Of a stretch of 23,719 bases of DNA, positions 1 through 8,190 are shown in pieces (within the stretch, counting starts at the first letter, position 1; every line of letters starts with the position of its first letter). A program made the translations under genes and the position numbers. The notes under the pieces are model-generated. The model saw only the letters and a program-made list of their open reading frames with translations, had not been told where the DNA came from and ran no database searches. This DNA is from Fimiplasma intestinipullorum (GTDB lineage: Bacteria; Bacillota_I; Bacilli_A; Erysipelotrichales; Coprobacillaceae), in assembly GCA_018715065.1 (NCBI GenBank), contig DVMJ01000103.1:1-23719 (forward strand), read 5' to 3'.

Positions 1-2
1 AA

Positions 3-1574
3 GTCAATACACAGAAGATCATTCAGATCTTGCAGCATCTAGCTTATGAAGACAAGAAGCTGATCGTATTGGCGACGCATGACGATAGTCTGATCGATGT
101 ATTGGATGTGGTGTATGAGATCCAGGATAAAAAGTTGGTTCTGATTAAAGAGAACAGGCAAGAAGCAACCAGTCAACTTTTGCAGGTTCCTCATCATCGT
201 TTATCATTAGTCTTTTATCTTCAGATGGCCTGGACCAGGATCTGGAAGAAACGTATGCTTTACTTACTGACGCTTGTCGGTGGCGCAGTAGCGATCGCTA
301 TCTTTGTATTTGCTGAGGTCCGGCTTTACCAGACACATGTGCAATATGATCAATTATATGAAACAATGACGACAGCTGAACTCATGGTCAATCACAATTG
401 TTTTGGAAATAGTGGGTTTTCAGAACATTTTATGGAAGAAAATCTACCCATCTCGCCTGATCTGATTGATGAAATTCATGAAATCGAAGGAGTCCATACC
501 GTTTATCCATACGAACCATATTTCTTTATGGATAAATTCACGAGTAACTTAATCGAAGTCAAAGCGAATGGCCATCTTGTTTTTAGTGAGGAGATTGCTC
601 ATGACGACCAGTTTGATCTTCTTTTATATCGATCTACAAACTGGTGGGGTGTATCTCCATATTATCCTGAACAGAGTTTGGAGGAAATAGCTACCCTTAC
701 CACCGGCACACCGAATGGCGTATATATTGATGAAACTTTTGCTGAGAATTTAGGGTTAGAAGTCAAAAGGGGGCAAACGCTGAGTTTTGATGTTCAGATT
801 CCTGTTTCTTATCATGTTGAAACCATATCGGTCGTTCAGGTGCCTGATTCAACGGATGCTGTTCAAGAAGACATTGAATCCATTCATGAAGTGGCAGCGA
901 TTCATCTTGAAAAAATTCGTATTGAACTTCCTATTTCAGGATTACTGCCTTCTTCTTATCAGGAATTAGCAGGTACCCTGCCATATTTCTATATTCCATA
1001 TGATCTAAGAGACGAATATGAAGATCAGGCGCTTGATCAATATATTCCGATAGAAGAAAATCAGCTGATGACTGCAAATGCATTAAAAGTATTCCTGGAA
1101 CCGGATGCGGATCATGAACAGGTGAAGCGTCAGATTGCAACTTTATCGAATCGATTTGTCGTGACTGAAAACTATGTCAATTTCCAGGAAGCACAGACGC
1201 TGGCTTTGCGTGCTGATCGCGTAATGACTTATGTGATCCTGGCAATTGTAGGTATTTTGACGATGATGCTGTTTGTCTATAGCATCTATCATGCAAGAGA
1301 TATCCATAAGGATTCCTATTATTACATGATTCATGGTCTGCAGTTGCGTGAAAGACGCGCTATTGCTTTTGTTGAGTTAGGGATGACCTGGTTGATGTTC
1401 TTTGTGATCTCATTAGTCGTTCTGAATTATCTGATGATCAATGGCATCGCCGATTATGTCTTGAGTCATCAGGTGCCTATCCAATATATCTATTTTGTTC
1501 TGTCAGATATGATGGTAAGTTTTGTGATTACCTTGATCGTTGATGGACAATTGTTACGCAAAAAATATTTATAG
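3..1574 (+). CDS. MacB-like ABC transporter, fused ATPase-permease (5' end outside window)
   Basis: This is the C-terminal part of an ABC protein whose reading frame is open to the left edge, so the start, Walker A, signature and Walker B motifs lie outside. The first visible residues are the end of the ATPase domain, including the H-loop motif ATHDD. A permease of the MacB/FtsX type follows: one membrane segment (about 75-95 counted from position 30), an extracellular domain of about 300 residues, then three membrane segments near the C-terminus. Fused ATPase plus four-helix permease is the MacB layout; the family moves peptides, lipoproteins or antibiotics at the membrane and does not form a classic pore. 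The stop is 15 bases before the next gene, which has the same architecture, so the two probably form a heterodimer from one transcript. The substrate cannot be read from sequence; a role in peptide defence is inferred from the Bce module downstream. Confidence 0.8.
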   Translation, partial: VNTQKIIQILQHLAYEDKKLIVLATHDDSLIDVLDVVYEIQDKKLVLIKENRQEATSQLLQVPHHRLSLVFYLQMAWTRIWKKRMLYLLTLVGGAVAIAIFVFAEVRLYQTHVQYDQLYETMTTAELMVNHNCFGNSGFSEHFMEENLPISPDLIDEIHEIEGVHTVYPYEPYFFMDKFTSNLIEVKANGHLVFSEEIAHDDQFDLLLYRSTNWWGVSPYYPEQSLEEIATLTTGTPNGVYIDETFAENLGLEVKRGQTLSFDVQIPVSYHVETISVVQVPDSTDAVQEDIESIHEVAAIHLEKIRIELPISGLLPSSYQELAGTLPYFYIPYDLRDEYEDQALDQYIPIEENQLMTANALKVFLEPDADHEQVKRQIATLSNRFVVTENYVNFQEAQTLALRADRVMTYVILAIVGILTMMLFVYSIYHARDIHKDSYYYMIHGLQLRERRAIAFVELGMTWLMFFVISLVVLNYLMINGIADYVLSHQVPIQYIYFVLSDMMVSFVITLIVDGQLLRKKYL

Positions 1575-1589
1575 CAGGGAGGTGACGCT

Positions 1590-3458
1590 ATGTTAAGGAT
1601 GGAACATATTCATTTGGCTTTTCAGGAAGTTCTGATTGAAGATGGGACACTGGAAGTCCAACCTGGTTGTTTGACGGTTATTAAAGGTGCCAGTGGGAAG
1701 GGGAAGTCATCCCTATTGTATATGGCGGGTTTATTGATGGATGAAGCCAGCCGTATCTACCACTTTGATGGCTATACGGTAGGCCATCAGGACAGTGAAA
1801 TGGCCTCTTTCCGCCAGCAGTATATTGGCTATGTCTTTCAGGATAACAGCCTGATCAGTCATTTGAGTCTCTATGAGAATTTAAAGCTCTATGCCGATAT
1901 GGTGGATCGCCATTTTACCTTAGAAGAGGCGAAGCATCTATTACAGGCTTTTCGGATCGGTCGTGATCCGCTGGACAGTGTCACAACCTTAAGTGGCGGG
2001 GAAAAGCAGCGTCTGGCGATTGCCTGTGCGATGGTCAAGAAGCCGCGTTTACTGATCTTAGATGAACCGACCAGCGCTCTGGATCGGAAAAATAGTGAGT
2101 TACTGTTAAGTATTTTAAAGGAACTGGCGCAAGGCGGGATGATGATCCTGATTGCTTCCCATGATCCGCATGTCTTTGCGGCAGGAGACGTGATTTATGA
2201 GATTGAAGATCAAAAGCTCATCAAGACGCGCTCTCATGAAGCCAAACAAACAAAAAAGGAGACACTGCAATGGCAGAAGCATCCTTTGAAAGCAATCTTC
2301 TTTATGCGTTACTATCTGACCTATTTAAAGAAAAACTGGGGCTTGCAGGTCATGATGCTCACCCTTTGCGGCATCACGATGGCGATCTTAGTCAGCCTCT
2401 CCGATATTAGCGAAACTTTCTTGGCCAGTCAGCAGCAGAGCCTCGATCAGATTGCCAATCGTGAGATCGTCATTGCGAGTCAGGATCTGAATGGGAAAGG
2501 TTATTATGACGCCAATTTACCTTTGTTGGAAGAGGGAGCGATGGATACCATTGCCCAGCTGGACCATGTTCAAAGTGTTTATCCGTTTTTTGAAGGTTAT
2601 TGTGATGAAGCGACTGCCAATGGAAAAACGGTCATCGATGAATTAGTGATTCAGCCTTATGCTCCGGATCGTCAGATTGCCAGTCAGTGTCATATGACAA
2701 GCGGAGAGGCCGGGCAGATCTATCTTTCCAGTTATGCCAGTGAGTTCTTCGAAATGGACCGGTTAGATGGGCAAACCCTTTCACTTCGCTGCCCTCTGCC
2801 AGATGGAACGGCGTTTACCTTACAAGATGCGCCAATCTCGGGTATCTTACAAGGTTCATTACAGAACATGTATACGAGTGCAACGGCCGTTGTGTATGTA
2901 CCGGTGGACTGGCTGCCTGAGATGGCGCCTCAGTCTTTATTGATCTATGCTGATCATTTCCAGAATATCAAGGTTTTAGGCGAAGCACTGGAAAAGATGG
3001 ATCCTGAATGGAGTGTCTTTACGCACTATCTGAGAGATGAAAGTATGATGGGATTGCAGTATGCTTTTCAGTCAATTGCACCATTTATGACATTGATCTT
3101 AGGCATTATTACGGTGATTCTGGTGGCTTTGCTCTACGTGCGCTATATCACTCAGCGGAAAAAGGAAATCTGTCTCTTGAAGGTCAATGGCTTGAGCCGT
3201 TGGGATACCGTCAGACTGATCTTGATCGAATTGATCCTTCAGACGATCGTGATCGTGCTGGCAAGTTTGGTGGCGCTCATTGTCATTCAATTAGGGGTCC
3301 AAACGCTGCTGGGTTATCCGATGGCAATGCATTATTTAGGCAAGCTTGTTCAGATTGGTCCATTGATCTTTGTGATCATGCTGGTACCGAGCCTGCTGGC
3401 ACTGCTTGTCTTCCAGCGCATGGATGTTGCCCTTGTCTTAAGAGAAACCACGAGTTAA
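1590..3458 (+). CDS. MacB-like ABC transporter, fused ATPase-permease
   Basis: A complete 622-residue ABC protein, close in length to MacB. The N-terminal ATPase has Walker A GASGKGKS (33-40), a Q-loop (YVFQDN), signature LSGGEKQR, Walker B LLILDEPTSALD and H-loop ASHD. The permease half has one membrane segment after about residue 250, an extracellular domain of about 200 residues, and three membrane segments in the last 120 residues (FtsX-type fold). An AGGGAGGTG ribosome site precedes the ATG. It follows the truncated paralogue by 15 bases and ends in a terminator that shares its last bases, so the two close one operon. All ATPase motifs are intact. It is probably the partner of the upstream protein in a heterodimeric exporter or immunity transporter. 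The partner assignment is inference; the ABC assignment is secure. Confidence 0.88.
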   Translation: MLRMEHIHLAFQEVLIEDGTLEVQPGCLTVIKGASGKGKSSLLYMAGLLMDEASRIYHFDGYTVGHQDSEMASFRQQYIGYVFQDNSLISHLSLYENLKLYADMVDRHFTLEEAKHLLQAFRIGRDPLDSVTTLSGGEKQRLAIACAMVKKPRLLILDEPTSALDRKNSELLLSILKELAQGGMMILIASHDPHVFAAGDVIYEIEDQKLIKTRSHEAKQTKKETLQWQKHPLKAIFFMRYYLTYLKKNWGLQVMMLTLCGITMAILVSLSDISETFLASQQQSLDQIANREIVIASQDLNGKGYYDANLPLLEEGAMDTIAQLDHVQSVYPFFEGYCDEATANGKTVIDELVIQPYAPDRQIASQCHMTSGEAGQIYLSSYASEFFEMDRLDGQTLSLRCPLPDGTAFTLQDAPISGILQGSLQNMYTSATAVVYVPVDWLPEMAPQSLLIYADHFQNIKVLGEALEKMDPEWSVFTHYLRDESMMGLQYAFQSIAPFMTLILGIITVILVALLYVRYITQRKKEICLLKVNGLSRWDTVRLILIELILQTIVIVLASLVALIVIQLGVQTLLGYPMAMHYLGKLVQIGPLIFVIMLVPSLLALLVFQRMDVALVLRETTS

Positions 3459-3487
3459 AGAAGTTATCTTTGGATGACTTCTTTTTT
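3457..3487 (+). terminator. Rho-independent terminator of the MacB-like operon
   Basis: AAAGAAGT pairs perfectly with ACTTCTTT across a 12-base loop and is followed by TTT. The stem starts inside the stop codon of the ABC gene. It separates this operon from the two-component genes. Confidence 0.75.
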
Positions 3488-3490
3488 AAC

Positions 3491-3504
3491 TGACATTTTT
3501 GTAA
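3491..3504 (+). promoter_or_regulatory. Putative Bce-type response regulator box upstream of the regulator gene
   Basis: TGACA and TGTAA half-sites are separated by TTTT. This matches the TNACA-N4-TGTAA form described for operators of BceR-like response regulators. A related inverted repeat lies before the ATPase gene (5227-5241). It sits about 40 bases upstream of the -10 at 3543, where an activator could work. Binding is inferred. Confidence 0.5.
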
Positions 3505-3542
3505 TGTTGGTGGGAATTCTTTTTTTATGATCGGCAATCCTG

Positions 3543-3548
3543 TATAAT
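3543..3548 (+). promoter_or_regulatory. -10 box of the two-component promoter
   Basis: A perfect TATAAT stands 25 bases before the chosen start codon. No good -35 is seen 16-18 bases upstream (only a T-run), which fits activator-dependent expression from the box at 3491. Confidence 0.5.
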
Positions 3549-3567
3549 AAGGCATGAGGTGATGGAG

Positions 3568-4244
3568 ATGGAAATCAGGATCATGATCGTTGAAGATGAT
3601 GAGGTCTTAGCTCGAGAGCTGGCTTCTTATTTGCAGCGCTGGGGATTTTTAGTGACCTGCGTCAAAGACTTTCAGAAGGTCATGCAGGACTTTTTAGCGT
3701 TTTTGCCCCAGCTGGTCTTACTGGATGTCAATCTGCCTTCTATGATGGTTTTTACTGGTGTCGACAGATTCGTGAGGTCAGTCATGTCCCGATCCTTTTT
3801 ATCAGCAGTCGATCCGATGATAAGGATAAGATCATGGGGATGAGCCAGGGCGCGGATGATTATCTGGATAAACCGTTTTTATTAGATCTGCTTAAGGCGA
3901 AAATTGAAGCCATCCTCAGGCGTACTTATCAGTATCAAAAGGTGGAGGGCGTTTATCTGATGGATGACATTGTTTACCATCAGACGACTTCGACCTTGAG
4001 CTGTCATGAGCGGATCTTAGATCTGACCAAGTCGGAAAAGAAGATCATGAGTGTTTTGGTGGATCATCGGCCTGAGATCGTCAGCCGTGAAGAGCTGATG
4101 ATGGCTTTATGGCAGACCGATGAGTTTATTTCGGATTCAACTCTGACCGTGCTTGTCAGTCGGCTGCGAGCCAAGATCCGCGATTTTACCGGTGGACAGG
4201 AAATCATCAAAACCAAAAAAGGACAGGGGTATTATATCGAATGA
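3568..4244 (+). pseudogene. BceR-like OmpR-family response regulator, interrupted by a one-base frameshift
   Basis: Reading from ATG 3568 (GAGGTG six bases upstream) gives a receiver domain with the acidic pair at residues 9-11 and phospho-acceptor D53 in LLDVNLP. After P57 the frame breaks: frame 1 runs to a stop at 3841-3843, while the expected continuation (tyrosine, then DGFYWCRQIR, as in BceR relatives) is in the frame beginning at 3741. One base is missing between 3738 and 3741. The second frame then gives the rest of the receiver including LDKPF, and a full winged-helix output domain ending at 4244. Repaired, the protein would be about 225 residues, normal for OmpR regulators. The stop overlaps the kinase start (ATGA). 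Either the gene is inactivated in this strain or the sequence has an error; there is no homopolymer or classical slippery heptamer at the break. As read, the protein would stop after 91 residues without a DNA-binding domain. Confidence 0.85.
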
Positions 4245-5224
4245 ATCCCCGAAAGATCAAAATGCCTTACCTGGTGGTGCTGGGGATCCTTTTTTTCAGT
4301 TTCCATTTCTATTTTTTATTTTTGACCGACACCGACCTGGCCGATCTGATTTATCTGGATGTATTACTTGTCCTTGGTATCGGCAGTTTTCTGGCATATG
4401 ATGACTGGTGTGATAGACGTCATATTCAACAGAAGGAGCGCCTGCTGGAAAAAGAGGAGCTGATCTCGCCTATGCTAGCCCCTTATTTAGATCAGGAGAT
4501 CCTGGAACATGATCTTTGGGTATTGCGTAAAGAGATCGATGCCTGTTATGAACTGGATCATGAAAAGGAAGATGAGATGGCCAAATGGGTCCATGAGATC
4601 AAGATTCCTTTAGCGGCCTTGGGACTATTGTGCGAGAAGGTGACGGATCTTAAGCTGCGTACAGAGATCAAGGAGCAGATTGAAAGGATCAATCAGTCCC
4701 TTGCCAGCATGCTGGTGTCGATGCGGCTGACCAGTCCGGTGCTCGATGTGCAGATCAAGCCGGTATCCTTAGCGACCTGTGTCAAAACGTCCATTAAAAA
4801 TAATCAGTTCTTTCTGATCCGCAATCAGTTTGAGATCCATTTAGGGAATCTGGAAGAAGTCGTCTATACTGATCAGCAATGGTTGATCTATGTTTTAGAC
4901 CAGCTGATTGCCAATGCCATCAAATATGCCGAGGATTCTCCTTATTTAGCGTTTGAAAGTGTTCGACAGGAAAAGGGCATCGCGCTAAAGATCATCGATC
5001 ATGGCGAAGGAATTTGTTTAGAAGATATCGGACGAATCTTTGAAAAGGGCTATACGGGTATGAATAAACATAATGGAATGTATAAGTCCACGGGGATGGG
5101 ACTCTATTTTGTCCATAAGATCCTGACTCATCTCCATCATGATATCGAAGTGACCAGTCAGATTGGGGGACCGACCTGCTTTACGATCCACTTTATGGAT
5201 AACCGTGATTATTTCAACCTTTAA
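4241..5224 (+). CDS. BceS-like intramembrane-sensing histidine kinase
   Basis: A 327-residue sensor kinase. Two membrane segments (about 9-28 and 33-53) are joined by a loop of only a few residues, so there is no extracellular sensor domain. This is the hallmark of Bce-type kinases, which sense the state of their partner ABC transporter rather than the peptide itself. The H-box is WVHEIKIPLA with His118. The ATPase domain has the N-box (QLIANAIKYA), the G1 motif DHGEGI, the F-box FEKGYTG and the G2 motif TGMGLY. The start codon overlaps the regulator stop by four bases, so translation is probably coupled to the regulator. Because the regulator is frameshifted, ribosomes terminating early at 3841 would not reach this start. 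No intact cognate regulator is encoded in the window. Confidence 0.87.
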   Translation: MNPRKIKMPYLVVLGILFFSFHFYFLFLTDTDLADLIYLDVLLVLGIGSFLAYDDWCDRRHIQQKERLLEKEELISPMLAPYLDQEILEHDLWVLRKEIDACYELDHEKEDEMAKWVHEIKIPLAALGLLCEKVTDLKLRTEIKEQIERINQSLASMLVSMRLTSPVLDVQIKPVSLATCVKTSIKNNQFFLIRNQFEIHLGNLEEVVYTDQQWLIYVLDQLIANAIKYAEDSPYLAFESVRQEKGIALKIIDHGEGICLEDIGRIFEKGYTGMNKHNGMYKSTGMGLYFVHKILTHLHHDIEVTSQIGGPTCFTIHFMDNRDYFNL

Positions 5225-5226
5225 GC

Positions 5227-5241
5227 TTACAATTTCTGTAA
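5227..5241 (+). promoter_or_regulatory. Putative Bce-type response regulator box before the transporter genes
   Basis: A perfect TTACA/TGTAA inverted repeat with a five-base spacer, flanked by C and G that extend the symmetry by one pair. A second symmetric pair, AGGTTA (5241-5246) and TAACCT (5259-5264), follows directly. The layout resembles BceR-regulated promoters and the site at 3491, although the spacer is one base longer than in that site. Confidence 0.55.
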
Positions 5242-5295
5242 GGTTAAAGGTCTTTTTGTAACCTGAATGAGAGGATTTTTGAGGCCTGAAAGTTT

Positions 5296-5301
5296 TATAA
5301 T
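5296..5301 (+). promoter_or_regulatory. -10 box of the Bce-like transporter promoter
   Basis: A perfect TATAAT 22 bases before the start codon of the ATPase gene, with no recognisable -35 at 16-18 bases. This pattern is expected of a promoter that needs a bound response regulator. The boxes at 5227-5264 lie about 30-70 bases upstream. Confidence 0.5.
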
Positions 5302-5323
5302 ACAGGTGTCAGGAGGGAAAGAT

Positions 5324-6079
5324 ATGCAAAAGATATTATCATTAAAAAACATAGAAAAGAACTACGGCAATAAGGATTATACGACCAAAGTTCTCAAAGG
5401 AATTGATTTAGACATTTATGCGAATGACTTTATTGCCATCATGGGTCCAAGCGGATCAGGAAAGACGACTTTATTGAATATTCTGTCTACTATCGATAAA
5501 CCGACCCATGGACAGCTTATTCTCAATGGACAGGATCTGACCCATATTTCCAACAAGGCTCTCTCCAAGATCCGAAGAGATCAGATTGGTTTCATCTTTC
5601 AGGATTATAATCTTTTAGATACGATGAGCCTGGAGGATAATATTGCTCTGCCGCTTTCGCTCAATGGGGTTGCGGCCGGTAAGATCAGAGAAAAGGTACG
5701 GGAGCTGGCCAATCTCTTTGGCTTAACAGAGCATCTCAAGAAATATCCATACCAGCTTTCCGGCGGACAGAAACAGCGTGGCGCGACCTGTCGGGCGCTG
5801 ATCACAGACCCTGAGATCATCTTTGCAGATGAACCCACAGGTGCGCTTGACAGCAAGGCCAGTCGAGATCTGTTAGAGCGTTTGAAGCTCGTCAATGAAA
5901 GAGGGCAAGCCACCATCCTGATGGTGACCCATGATGCTTTCAGTGCGTCCTATGCCAAGGAAGTGTACATTCTCAGCGATGGGCGGATCCAGAGTCGCTT
6001 GACCTGTGGAGCCAGTCGTAAAGACTTCTATGACCGCATCATCGATATGCAGGCTTCGATGGGGAGTGATTTCGCATGA
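5324..6079 (+). CDS. BceA-like ABC transporter ATP-binding protein
   Basis: A 251-residue ATPase of the Bce antimicrobial-peptide resistance group. Walker A is GPSGSGKTT, the Q-loop FIFQDYN, the signature LSGGQKQR followed by GATCRALI, Walker B IIFADEPTGALD, and the H-loop VTHD. I chose ATG 5324 because AGGAGGG lies seven bases upstream and the protein then begins like other family members; an earlier in-frame ATG at 5267 lies upstream of the -10 and is not credible. It overlaps the permease gene by four bases. Known relatives (BceAB, PsdAB, VraDE) protect against cell-wall-targeting peptides such as bacitracin or lantibiotics, and they also signal to the kinase through flux sensing. Confidence 0.88.
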   Translation: MQKILSLKNIEKNYGNKDYTTKVLKGIDLDIYANDFIAIMGPSGSGKTTLLNILSTIDKPTHGQLILNGQDLTHISNKALSKIRRDQIGFIFQDYNLLDTMSLEDNIALPLSLNGVAAGKIREKVRELANLFGLTEHLKKYPYQLSGGQKQRGATCRALITDPEIIFADEPTGALDSKASRDLLERLKLVNERGQATILMVTHDAFSASYAKEVYILSDGRIQSRLTCGASRKDFYDRIIDMQASMGSDFA

Positions 6080-7968
6080 GTATGTTGAAACTGGCATTTT
6101 TAAACTTCAAGACAAGCTTTAAAAACTACTTGTCCTTAGTGATTTCTTTAGTCTTCAGTATTTTAGTTCTCTTTAACTATCTGAATCTGATCTTTTCTGA
6201 TTCGTTAGACAGTATCATGGATAAGCAGAATATTCAGACCGTCATTGCAGCAGTCGTGTTTGTCTTAGTCTGTTTCATGTTCTTCTTTATCTGGTATGCG
6301 TCCAATGTCTTTTTGCAGCGACGCAAGAAGGATATCGGGATCTACATCTTCATGGGACTGACCAATTCTCAGATCGGGCAGCTCTATATGATTGAGACCG
6401 GTCTGATTGGTTTAGTCTCCATTGCGTTAGGCATTGGACTTGGGATGGTGACTTCCCGCCTATTCACAATGATCCTAATGGCGATCAGTCAGATTTCCGT
6501 TGATATTCATTTTCAGCTTTTCCTTGAACCGGTATTGATCACAGCCCTGCTGTTTTTGGCAATCTTTGGGTTCATGATGATCAAAGGGTACTGGAATATT
6601 GTGCATAGTTCTATTTTAGAAATGGTACAGGCAACCAGACAAAATGAATATGTTCATACCAACAAAGCCATCCTGGTATTTAAAGGCGTACTAGGCTTGC
6701 TGGTGTTAGCAGGGGGCTGTTATGTAGGCATCAAGGATCGAGGGGTAGAGGCATTAGGCAATGCCTTGATTGCCGTGGTCCTGGTAACTATCGGAATCTA
6801 TTTATTCTTCGGTGGGATCCTGCCGCTAATCTTCCAGCATCTGGTCAAAAAGAAAGCTTTTCTTTATCAGAAAACCAGAAATCTTTGGGTCAACAGCTTT
6901 GTCTTCCGCATTCAGAAGAACTACCGGACCTATGCGATGGTCTGTGTGCTCTTACTTTGTTCAGTGACAGTGCTCGCCACTTCCTTTGCCATGTATTTGC
7001 GTTATCAGGGCATTGTCAATTTCCGCAATACCTATACCTATCAGATCACCAGCTTTCAGGAAGGGGAAGAAGACCTCTATGCTGATCTGATCAATCAGGA
7101 CAATACGGTCGATTATCAGTCATCTTTGTCATTGCTGATGGTGGATAGCAGCTATATTGATACGCCTTATAAGAATAATCTCTATGCTTTTGTTCGTTAT
7201 AGTGATGTGGTCAAAATCAGTGAGGCTAGCGGTCTGAAACTGGATTTTGATGCACCGGATGACAATGAAGTGGTTGAATTATCACGCCTTTATTTAATGA
7301 GCTTTGCGGATCCGAGTGAGAATGAGAGCATGACTGTGAATCATGAGACTTACCAGGGGATTGCCTCGAGTACGGTGCCATTCTTAGGACAGTATCAGGA
7401 AAACATGGATTTTACCGTAGTCAGTGACCATGTTTATGAAAAACTAGAGGAGATCGGCACTGAGATCTATCTCTATAACTACCATATTGAGGACCCGGCC
7501 AATGGACAGGCTTCGCAAGATGAACTCAACACAGTGGCTAACGAGTCGCGCAGCTTTCTTTTTGTCGATCCAACCAGTCCGGATATTGAGTGGGTCCGTT
7601 TAATCTATTCCGTATGTATCTTCCTATTTTTAGTCTTCGCCTTAGCAAGCGGCAGTATCCTCTTTATGAAGATCTATAATGATGCCTATGAAGAAAGAGG
7701 GCGTTACACGATCCTGCAGAAGATGGGCGTTGCTTATGAACAATTGCAATCTTCAATCAAAAGTGAGCAGTGTATTGCGTATCTTCTGCCATATGGCCTG
7801 ATGAGCATTACCAGCTATTTTGCAATCAAGGCGCTCTCCAATGCCATGCATGAGGAACTGTGGCTGATCAATCTGGGAAGCGTGCTTGTCATAGGTGTGA
7901 TTTTATGGATCTGCTATCTTTTATCGGTACGTGCTTATATGAAAAATGCCAATATTGCAAAGCGATAA
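6076..7968 (+). CDS. BceB-like ABC transporter permease
   Basis: A 630-residue membrane protein with FtsX-type membrane segments. The first helix is around residues 19-40 and is followed by a pair near 53-75 and 100-130. More helices follow up to about residue 310. A large extracellular region (about 320-510) comes next, then the last three helices. Ten helices with one big outside domain before helix 8 is the BceB plan, and the length matches. The outside domain is the variable, peptide-related part and is needed for signalling to the kinase in known systems. The motif RRKKDIGIYIFMGL after helix 2 is typical of FtsX-like permeases. The start overlaps the ATPase stop (ATGA); a second ATG six bases on is possible. 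A terminator follows, so the gene ends the operon. The substrate is unknown. Confidence 0.87.
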   Translation: MSMLKLAFLNFKTSFKNYLSLVISLVFSILVLFNYLNLIFSDSLDSIMDKQNIQTVIAAVVFVLVCFMFFFIWYASNVFLQRRKKDIGIYIFMGLTNSQIGQLYMIETGLIGLVSIALGIGLGMVTSRLFTMILMAISQISVDIHFQLFLEPVLITALLFLAIFGFMMIKGYWNIVHSSILEMVQATRQNEYVHTNKAILVFKGVLGLLVLAGGCYVGIKDRGVEALGNALIAVVLVTIGIYLFFGGILPLIFQHLVKKKAFLYQKTRNLWVNSFVFRIQKNYRTYAMVCVLLLCSVTVLATSFAMYLRYQGIVNFRNTYTYQITSFQEGEEDLYADLINQDNTVDYQSSLSLLMVDSSYIDTPYKNNLYAFVRYSDVVKISEASGLKLDFDAPDDNEVVELSRLYLMSFADPSENESMTVNHETYQGIASSTVPFLGQYQENMDFTVVSDHVYEKLEEIGTEIYLYNYHIEDPANGQASQDELNTVANESRSFLFVDPTSPDIEWVRLIYSVCIFLFLVFALASGSILFMKIYNDAYEERGRYTILQKMGVAYEQLQSSIKSEQCIAYLLPYGLMSITSYFAIKALSNAMHEELWLINLGSVLVIGVILWICYLLSVRAYMKNANIAKR

Positions 7969-7987
7969 AAAGGATGCGGGCCTAGCT

Positions 7988-8017
7988 AAACGGTGCTGGA
8001 TAACCAGCGCCGTTTTT
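7988..8017 (+). terminator. Rho-independent terminator of the Bce-like operon
   Basis: AAACGGTGCTGG pairs with CCAGCGCCGTTT (one G-T pair) across a four-base loop, followed by more T. It lies 20 bases after the permease stop. Confidence 0.85.
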
Positions 8018-8150
8018 AACTGGTTGATCTCGATGATCAAGGCACGAAACATCCTATTTGTATAAAGCTCTTTTAATGTGTAAAAAAGATAAAGGATCGG
8101 GCTTGAACGGTTAAGGTGTATGGACAGTAATGACGGATCGAGTGCTGGAT

Positions 8151-8190
8151 AAAAGAAAAAAGGACATGATGGATTCAATCATGTCCTTTT
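8151..8190. terminator. Perfect 13-bp terminator hairpin at the break of the LysR remnant
   Basis: AAAAGGACATGAT (8158-8170) pairs perfectly with ATCATGTCCTTTT (8178-8190) around a seven-base loop. On the minus strand the stem is followed by a long T-rich tract, so it looks stronger in that direction. It touches the truncated LysR frame directly, and no gene now ends here on either strand. The region from 8018 to 8150 holds no coding sequence I recognise. Confidence 0.75.

Noticed and set aside
3200..3493. Plus-strand open frame of 97 codons overlapping the second MacB-like gene
   Set aside because: Out-of-frame shadow of the permease C-terminus running into the terminator; low-complexity translation and no ribosome site.
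3730..3750. Programmed -1 frameshift in the response regulator
   Set aside because: The site lacks an X-XXY-YYZ slippery heptamer and there is no stimulatory structure I can see; related regulators are encoded in one frame. A mutation or sequence error is simpler.
7921..8178. Minus-strand open frame of 85 codons covering the permease end and the intergenic region
   Set aside because: No ribosome site, overlaps a terminator hairpin and a real coding end, and the translation has no domain-like pattern. I also searched it for the missing LysR helix-turn-helix and saw none.
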